In this document: positions 51,666-56,777 of the stretch, piece after piece
Position numbering within the stretch: the stretch's first letter is position 1
How the letters are laid out: every line of letters begins with the position of its first letter
From: Peloplasma aerotolerans
Lineage (GTDB): Bacteria > Bacillota_I > Bacilli_A > Acholeplasmatales > Acholeplasmataceae
Direction: 5' to 3'
Length of the DNA: 56,777 nt
Assembly: GCF_030012175.1 (NCBI RefSeq)
Contig: NZ_JASCXW010000010.1
Coordinates: forward strand, 1 to 56,777
The notes under the pieces: model-generated
What the model was told of the DNA's origin: nothing
Database searches by the model: none
The model's input: only the letters and a program-made list of their open reading frames with translations
Position numbers and translations under genes: made by a program

Positions 51666-53852
51666 ATGTATGTAGTAAAACGTAATGGGGCTCAAGAACC
51701 GTTTGATTTAAACAAAATTGCTAATGCAATGCAAAAAGCATATAAAAGTGTAGGTATTGTCTTTTCTGATGAAGATTGCCTTAAACAAGCAACTGAAATC
51801 ACTAAAGCGTATTCAAAGAATCAAGAAGTTAGCATTGAAACAATTCAAGATGATGTTGAATTGTATTTAATGAAGAAGAAGCATTATGAAGCTGCTAAAT
51901 CTTATATCAAGTATCGTGAAAAACAAAAAACTGATCGTGATAATCCATGGGCAGATAATGATGAAAGACAAGATTTAATTTTAAATAAGTACCTGATTCC
52001 AGGAGAAGGAAAAAAAGAATTTCTTAAACGAATTGCATTCGGTCGTTCTGCTCTTGAAAAAATATTAAGAAGAAAAGAAGCTATTTTTGGAGGAAGAAAT
52101 CTTTACGCAATTGGTAGAGATGGTAACATAACAGGTAGTAACTGTTATGTAACACAAGATCCTGAAGATAGTTTGGAAAGTATTTATAAAGTTGATTACC
52201 AAATTGCTAGAACATATAGCTATGGTGGTGGACAAGGGATGAACTTATCAAAGATTCGTCCAAAAGGTGCGAAAGTAAACAACAGTAGTAACACGACACC
52301 TGGTGTTATGGTGTTCGCTGAAAAATATTCACATACAACTTTAAACACGCAACAAGATAATAGACGTGGAGCATTGATGTTGGTTTTAAACATTGATCAT
52401 CCAGATATTATTGATTTTATAACGACTAAACTTGACTTAAGTAAAGTCAATGGTGCAAATATTAGTATTGCAATTACTGATGAATTTATGGAAGCTGCGA
52501 GAAATGATGAAGTATGGGTAATGCGTTTTGAAACCCCATATGAAAAGATTGAAAAGAAAATCAAAGCTAGAGACCTATTGAAACTCGTTGGATACTCTGC
52601 GCATACCATGGGAGATCCGGGTGTTATCTTTATCGATCATATGAATGGATATCATTTCCTAAGCGAATATGACGATGTTAAATTTACTGCAACAAACCCA
52701 TGTGGTGAACAACCATTAATGCCGCACGGTTCATGTAATTTAGGTAGCATTAATTTAAATGCATTTATCAAAAATCCATTTACTGAAAATGCAACTTATG
52801 ATTGGGATCGATTTGATTTTGTTGTTACAGAAATGATTTATTCTCTAGATGATCTGCTAACAATGTTAGGTGATCGCCATGCGCTACCAGAACAAAGAGA
52901 ACACGTGAAGTTATATCGTGAAGTTGGACTTGGAGTGATGGGGTTAGCTGATGTTGCACTAAGTATGAGATTGCCTTATGGTAGTAAAGAATTTATTGAG
53001 TTTTTAGATCAGTTGATGAGAAGAATGCTGAATACAGCAGCTAAGGCATCAGCTCTAAGAGCTAAAGAATTAGGGACATTCCCAAGATTTGATTATGAGA
53101 AAGTTTCAAAATCTAAATTTTATCAAACAGGTATTGATAAAGATACAGATGAACTAATCAAGCAATATGGTTTAAGAAACAGTAGATTATTAAGTATTGC
53201 ACCAACAGGTTCTATTAGCAATATACTCGGTGTGAGTGGCGGTGTTGAGCCATTCTTCCAAATTAATTATACAAGAAGAATTGTTAGTATGTTTGAAGAA
53301 GAAAAGACAATTACTATTTGGGAAAAGACACCACTTGCATTAGCAAAAGCGATGGGCATTAGTCCAGCTGAACTTCCTGATTGGGCATTAATCACTTCTC
53401 AAAACATCGATTTTATGGAGCGTGCTGAAGTTCAAGCTACGATTCAAAAGTATGTTGATACAGCAATTAGTTCTACATTCAACTTGCCAAACAGTGCATC
53501 AGTTGCTGATGTGATGAGTATTTATCAAACAGCATGGGAAAAGGGATTTAAAGGTGCAACAGTATTTAGAGATCGATGTGCGAAGATAGGTATCTTGGCT
53601 GGCATCAATGAAAACACAGAAGATCTAAATCCAGCAACACCTCCAACTGTTCATCTTGAAGAAAAATGGACTGACAAAAAAACAAATACAGTTAAAGAAT
53701 ATATAACCCATATTGCAGTGAGTCAAAATGGACATACACCAGAAAAAATAGAAAAAGAATTATGTCCTTTATGTGGTGATGTACTCGTTAAAAAGCAAGG
53801 TTGCATTCAATGTAATAATAATGACTGCGATTACGAAAAATGCGCAATTTAA
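51666..53852 (+). CDS. nrdJ: Class II (adenosylcobalamin-dependent) ribonucleotide reductase
   Basis: 728 residues. An ATP-cone (1-95; MYVVKRNGAQEPFDLNKI) is followed by the ten-stranded barrel with active-site NPCGEQ (Asn344, Cys346, Glu348) and the substrate-binding loop SIAPTGSISNI. The C-terminal tail carries a Cys-rich zinc-ribbon-like segment (CPLCGD, GCIQCNNNDC), usual for single-chain NrdJ. It makes deoxyribonucleotides with cobalamin instead of a separate radical subunit, consistent with no NrdB/NrdF or NrdG gene next to it. No cobalamin riboswitch is seen upstream. The start follows AGAGGTGG. The terminator at 53876 follows. Confidence 0.94.
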   Translation: MYVVKRNGAQEPFDLNKIANAMQKAYKSVGIVFSDEDCLKQATEITKAYSKNQEVSIETIQDDVELYLMKKKHYEAAKSYIKYREKQKTDRDNPWADNDERQDLILNKYLIPGEGKKEFLKRIAFGRSALEKILRRKEAIFGGRNLYAIGRDGNITGSNCYVTQDPEDSLESIYKVDYQIARTYSYGGGQGMNLSKIRPKGAKVNNSSNTTPGVMVFAEKYSHTTLNTQQDNRRGALMLVLNIDHPDIIDFITTKLDLSKVNGANISIAITDEFMEAARNDEVWVMRFETPYEKIEKKIKARDLLKLVGYSAHTMGDPGVIFIDHMNGYHFLSEYDDVKFTATNPCGEQPLMPHGSCNLGSINLNAFIKNPFTENATYDWDRFDFVVTEMIYSLDDLLTMLGDRHALPEQREHVKLYREVGLGVMGLADVALSMRLPYGSKEFIEFLDQLMRRMLNTAAKASALRAKELGTFPRFDYEKVSKSKFYQTGIDKDTDELIKQYGLRNSRLLSIAPTGSISNILGVSGGVEPFFQINYTRRIVSMFEEEKTITIWEKTPLALAKAMGISPAELPDWALITSQNIDFMERAEVQATIQKYVDTAISSTFNLPNSASVADVMSIYQTAWEKGFKGATVFRDRCAKIGILAGINENTEDLNPATPPTVHLEEKWTDKKTNTVKEYITHIAVSQNGHTPEKIEKELCPLCGDVLVKKQGCIQCNNNDCDYEKCAI

Positions 53853-53875
53853 AACCTATTCAAAACTAAAGATAA

Positions 53876-53906
53876 AATGGGCTGATATTTTCAGCCCATT
53901 ATGTTT
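53876..53906 (+). terminator. Terminator after nrdJ
   Basis: Perfect 10-bp stem AATGGGCTGA (53876-53885) / TCAGCCCATT (53891-53900), 5-nt loop, then ATGTTTT. Confidence 0.85.
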
Positions 53907-53925
53907 TCAAGTGTTAATAGATTAC

Positions 53926-53954
53926 TTGACAATTCACAAAAATTTTACTAAAAT
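53926..53954 (+). promoter_or_regulatory. Promoter of htpG
   Basis: TTGACA (53926-53931), 17-nt spacer, TAAAAT (53949-53954). Transcription would start just before GGAGGCG, leaving about 12 nt of leader. No CIRCE heat-shock element is seen. Confidence 0.8.
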
Positions 53955-53972
53955 TTTCATGGAGGCGATAAC

Positions 53973-55847
53973 ATGGCAAAAACAAAACAATTTAAAACAG
54001 AATCTCAAAAATTATTACATTTAATGACACATTCAATCTACACACAAAAAGAAATTTTTTTAAGAGAATTAATCTCCAATGCGAGTGATGCGATTGATAA
54101 ACGTCATTACCTATCACTAACAGATTCATCAATTCCAACAGATACTTATGAAATTTGGTTGACACCAAATGCGAAAGATCGCACTTTAGTTGTTGCAGAT
54201 AATGGTATTGGATTTACTGAAAAAGAATTGATCGAAAATCTTGGAACCATTGCACAAAGTGGCTCAAAATCATTTCTTGAAAAAATCGAACAAAAAGATG
54301 TCGATATAATTGGACAATTTGGTGTTGGCTTTTACAGTGCTTTTATGGTTTCAGATAAAGTCATTGTTGAAACAAAGTCACCATACTCAAATACCGGATA
54401 TCGTTGGTCATCAAAAGGTGAATCTAGTTACACGATTGAAGAAATTGAAAGAGAAGAAATAGGAACAACTATTATTTTGCAACTCAGAGATGATGACGAA
54501 GAAAATGAAGAAGATTTCACAAAGTTCACGAGTGAGTACACACTTAAAAGTTTAGTTAAAAAATATAGTGATTATGTTCGTTATCCAATTAATATGATGA
54601 TTGAAAAGAAAGAAAAGGAAAAATCAACACAAGTCAAAGAAACACTCAATCAAATGACACCAATCTGGAAACGTTCAAAGCAAGATATTAAGCCAGAGGA
54701 TATGAATCAGTTTTATAAACATCAATTTAATGATTTTGAAGATCCATTAAAAGTCATTCATACTAATGTTGAAGGTATGTTAACATATACTGCTTTGTTA
54801 TTTATACCTAAAAAACCAGCATTTGACTTTTATAGTGAGCATTACGAAAAAGGCCTTCAACTTTATACAAAAGGTGTGTTTATTCAAGACAAAAATAAAG
54901 AACTCATTCCCGATTATTTTAAATTTGTTAAAGGTTTAGTGGATTCAGCAGATCTATCGTTAAACATCTCAAGAGAGATGTTACAACACGATCGTCAACT
55001 CAAAAAAATTGCTTCACATTTGGAAAAGAAAATCAAAAGTGAACTTGAAAACATGATGTTGCATGATCGAGATCAATACATTGAGTTTTATGAAGCATAT
55101 AAAACAACCCTAAAATATGGCATCTATGATCAATATGGTTTAAACAAAGAAAAATTACAAGACCTCATTATGTTTCAAACAAACAAGAGTGATGACTATA
55201 TTTCTTTTAAAGATTATATAGAAAGAAAACCCGAAGAACAAAAAGCTATATATTATGCTACAGGTAAAACGAAGCAAAGCATTCTTTCATTACCTCAAAT
55301 GGATATCATGAAAGAAAACGGATATGAAGTTTTACTATTTACTGAAGATATTGATGAATTTATGATTCAAGTACTACAAAATTATCAAGATGTCCCATTT
55401 AAATCAGTTCAGCAAGGTGAATCTGATTTGATCGATGATACTAAAAAAGAAGATCTAAAGGAAAAAGAAAAAGAAAACAAAGATATTTTAAAGGCTATTA
55501 AGAAAGCTCTAAAGGAAAAAGTAAAGGATGTTAAGTTATCTGCAAGGCTTAAAGAATCAGCAGTTTGCCTAGTTTCAGGAGAAGGTTTAAGCTTGGAAAT
55601 GGAAAAAATACTAAAACAAATGCCTAACCAGACAGATCTTAAAGCTGACCGTATACTAGAAATCAATCCAGATCATGATCTTTTTAAAGCACTTCAAAAG
55701 ATATATGAAGTAGATGCAAAAAAAATAGATGGTTATGCATCAATTCTTTACCATCAAGCATTGCTAATCGAAGGTTTACCTATAGAGGATCCAACAGAGT
55801 TCTCAAATAACCTCGTAAAACTAATGATTGAATCTTCAAAATCATGA
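53973..55847 (+). CDS. htpG: Hsp90 chaperone HtpG
   Basis: 624 residues, full bacterial Hsp90 length. ATP-binding GHKL domain (1-210) with FLRELISNASDAIDK, DNGIGFT and GQFGVGFYSAF; middle domain (about 220-480) with ISREMLQHDRQLKKI containing the catalytic Arg; C-terminal dimer domain to 624. It assists folding of client proteins in the cytoplasm. A charged Lys/Glu stretch (about 485-512) links middle and C-terminal parts. Overlaps the next gene by 4 nt (ATGA), so a GNAT gene and a ridA gene are co-expressed with it. Confidence 0.96.
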   Translation: MAKTKQFKTESQKLLHLMTHSIYTQKEIFLRELISNASDAIDKRHYLSLTDSSIPTDTYEIWLTPNAKDRTLVVADNGIGFTEKELIENLGTIAQSGSKSFLEKIEQKDVDIIGQFGVGFYSAFMVSDKVIVETKSPYSNTGYRWSSKGESSYTIEEIEREEIGTTIILQLRDDDEENEEDFTKFTSEYTLKSLVKKYSDYVRYPINMMIEKKEKEKSTQVKETLNQMTPIWKRSKQDIKPEDMNQFYKHQFNDFEDPLKVIHTNVEGMLTYTALLFIPKKPAFDFYSEHYEKGLQLYTKGVFIQDKNKELIPDYFKFVKGLVDSADLSLNISREMLQHDRQLKKIASHLEKKIKSELENMMLHDRDQYIEFYEAYKTTLKYGIYDQYGLNKEKLQDLIMFQTNKSDDYISFKDYIERKPEEQKAIYYATGKTKQSILSLPQMDIMKENGYEVLLFTEDIDEFMIQVLQNYQDVPFKSVQQGESDLIDDTKKEDLKEKEKENKDILKAIKKALKEKVKDVKLSARLKESAVCLVSGEGLSLEMEKILKQMPNQTDLKADRILEINPDHDLFKALQKIYEVDAKKIDGYASILYHQALLIEGLPIEDPTEFSNNLVKLMIESSKS

Positions 55848-56368
55848 ACTTATATTTAAAAAAACCTTCAATCGAAGACGAAGAAAACTATTATGTTTAT
55901 CTAAAAGAATGGAAGGATGAGTTTATCTACCCTACAGCATCAAGTTATGGGAAAAACTCATATCAAGAGCTATTAAAAAGATTAGAATTAGATGAACTTA
56001 ATTTAATCGATCCAAAAACTCGTGTTCCAGCGTCTACGTATATGCTTATTGATCAATCTAATGAAATATATGGTTTCATTAATATTAGACATAGACTTAA
56101 TGATGACCTTTTGTTGTATAATGGGAATATAGGTTATGGAATAAAACCATCAAAACGTCTACAAAGTTATGGAAAACTTATACTTAAGCTTGGTTTAGAA
56201 AAAGCTAAAGAACTTGGGTTACATAAAGTCTTAATCACCTGCAATGAGGAAAATATAGCTTCAAGAAAAACGATTGAAGCGAATCATGGCGTGTTAGAAA
56301 ATAAAATCTTTAAGACAGATGGTTATATTTTGCGATATTGGATTGATCTAACGAAGGAGAACAAATGA
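55844..56368 (+). CDS. GNAT family N-acetyltransferase
   Basis: 174 residues with the GNAT fold: YGFINIRHRLND (strand 4), IGYGIKPSKRLQSYGK (the acetyl-CoA pyrophosphate loop, a variant of Q/RxxGxG/A) and LHKVLITCNEENIASRKTIEANHG near the end, given here in part (TCNEENIASRKTIE). Relatives are often annotated as acetyltransferases of small molecules or ribosomal proteins; the substrate is unknown. Start and stop overlap both neighbours by 4 nt. Confidence 0.9.
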   Translation: MNLYLKKPSIEDEENYYVYLKEWKDEFIYPTASSYGKNSYQELLKRLELDELNLIDPKTRVPASTYMLIDQSNEIYGFINIRHRLNDDLLLYNGNIGYGIKPSKRLQSYGKLILKLGLEKAKELGLHKVLITCNEENIASRKTIEANHGVLENKIFKTDGYILRYWIDLTKENK

Positions 56369-56742
56369 AAAAAATAGAAACAAATAAAGCACCACGCGCA
56401 GTTGGTGCTTACAGTCAAGGTGTATTGGTTAATGAAACACTTTATGTATCTGGACAAATACCATTTGTACCAGATACCATGGAACTTGTATCTAACGATA
56501 TTAAAGAGCAAACAAGACAATCTTTAGATAATATTTTAGGTATTGTTGAAGCTGCGGGTTTGAAAAAAGAAAACATCGTACGTTGTGGTGTTTTTATGAC
56601 TGACTTAGGAGATTTTCAAAAAATGAATGAAGTTTATGCAAGTTTCTTTGGTGATCATAAACCAGCTAGAGCTGCGGTAGAAGTACGTCGATTACCAAAA
56701 GATGTTCAAATAGAAATAGATGCTATCGCAATTAAATATTAA
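56365..56742 (+). CDS. ridA: RidA family enamine/imine deaminase
   Basis: 125 residues, full length for RidA (YjgF/YER057c/UK114). Motifs are PRAVGAYSQGVLV, YVSGQIPF, the substrate-binding Arg in ENIVRCGVFMTDLGDF, and PARAAVEVRRLPKDVQIEID. Arg105-region and Glu120 positions are kept. It hydrolyses reactive enamine/imine by-products of PLP enzymes such as threonine dehydratase. ATGA overlap with the GNAT gene; a terminator hairpin follows at the window edge. Confidence 0.95.
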   Translation: MKKIETNKAPRAVGAYSQGVLVNETLYVSGQIPFVPDTMELVSNDIKEQTRQSLDNILGIVEAAGLKKENIVRCGVFMTDLGDFQKMNEVYASFFGDHKPARAAVEVRRLPKDVQIEIDAIAIKY

Positions 56743-56752
56743 AATATTTTTA

Positions 56753-56777
56753 ACAGTGCTCGGAAGATGAGCACTGT
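56753..56777 (+). terminator. Terminator hairpin at the window edge
   Basis: Perfect 9-bp stem ACAGTGCTC (56753-56761) / GAGCACTGT (56769-56777), 7-nt loop. The T run expected after it lies outside the window. Confidence 0.75.

Noticed and set aside
53852-53972. CIRCE heat-shock operator before htpG
   Set aside because: No TTAGCACTC/GAGTGCTAA inverted repeat is present.
53773-54024. ORF of 83 codons bridging nrdJ and htpG
   Set aside because: Reads through the Cys-rich tail of nrdJ, the terminator and the htpG promoter in another frame; no ribosome site.
1-56777. CRISPR array, tRNA, rRNA, transposase or prophage
   Set aside because: No regularly spaced repeats, no cloverleaf or rRNA core that I could recognise, and no matching proteins among the genes.

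Overview
The window reads as a chromosomal piece of an AT-rich, low-GC Bacillota-type bacterium. TGA is used as a stop (for example the genes ending at 1018, 14211, 20540 and 25777) and Trp is TGG, so the Mycoplasma code is not in use. Ribosome binding sites are strong AGGAGGTGA types, and promoters are sigma-A-like, many with an extended -10 (TGnTATAAT). Surface proteins are lipoproteins and none carries a visible sortase (LPXTG) signal. This fits a deep-branching Mollicutes relative (Acholeplasma/Izemoplasma/Haloplasma-like) or a neighbouring Bacilli lineage; that placement is inference. I saw no rRNA, tRNA, CRISPR array, transposase or phage gene.

Layout. 17-2864: GAF-GGDEF diguanylate cyclase, CorA-type transporter and a DUF2785 protein, closed by a terminator. 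2984-32398: one very long (about 29 kb) polycistron of 18 genes, from an operator and promoter at 2984-3037 to a strong terminator at 32360-32398. It encodes acetylated beta-mannan/mannoside use: two SGNH (CE2-like) esterases, GH2 beta-mannosidase, LacI-type regulator, AGE-type epimerase, three GH130 proteins, a GH5-like lipoprotein, two solute-binding proteins, two pairs of sugar ABC permeases, an NHL/TPR/Yip1-like membrane protein, a DUF5696 protein and a 1518-residue lipoprotein built only of Ig-like and carbohydrate-binding-like modules. No ABC ATPase is present, so a shared MsmX-like ATPase must be encoded elsewhere.

32433-37787: PadR regulator with a HAAS/DUF4097 protein, a methyltransferase, a c-di-GMP-I riboswitch in front of a secreted GLUG-repeat protein, and a GltS-type glutamate carrier. 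37830-40810: rhomboid protease (minus strand), GtrA-like protein, and a DEAD-box helicase behind a structured leader. 40830-44919: RND exporter with its own TetR regulator and a clear 16-bp TetR-type operator on a consensus promoter. 45041-48150: probable copper-handling cluster (SHOCT membrane protein, CueP, HMA chaperone, two-component system). 48203-56777: methyltransferase, PD-(D/E)XK/XPD-like helicase (minus strand), class II ribonucleotide reductase, HtpG, GNAT acetyltransferase and RidA.

How it fits together. The proposed sugar route is surface capture by the CBM lipoprotein, cleavage by the GH5-like lipoprotein, import by the ABC systems, deacetylation inside, phosphorolysis of mannooligosaccharides by the second GH130, epimerisation of mannobiose to mannosyl-glucose by the AGE protein, and phosphorolysis by the first GH130 to mannose 1-phosphate plus glucose. 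GH2 trims remaining mannosides. Separately, the GGDEF enzyme at the left edge and the c-di-GMP riboswitch at 35 kb show that this organism makes and reads c-di-GMP, and at least one surface protein is under its control.
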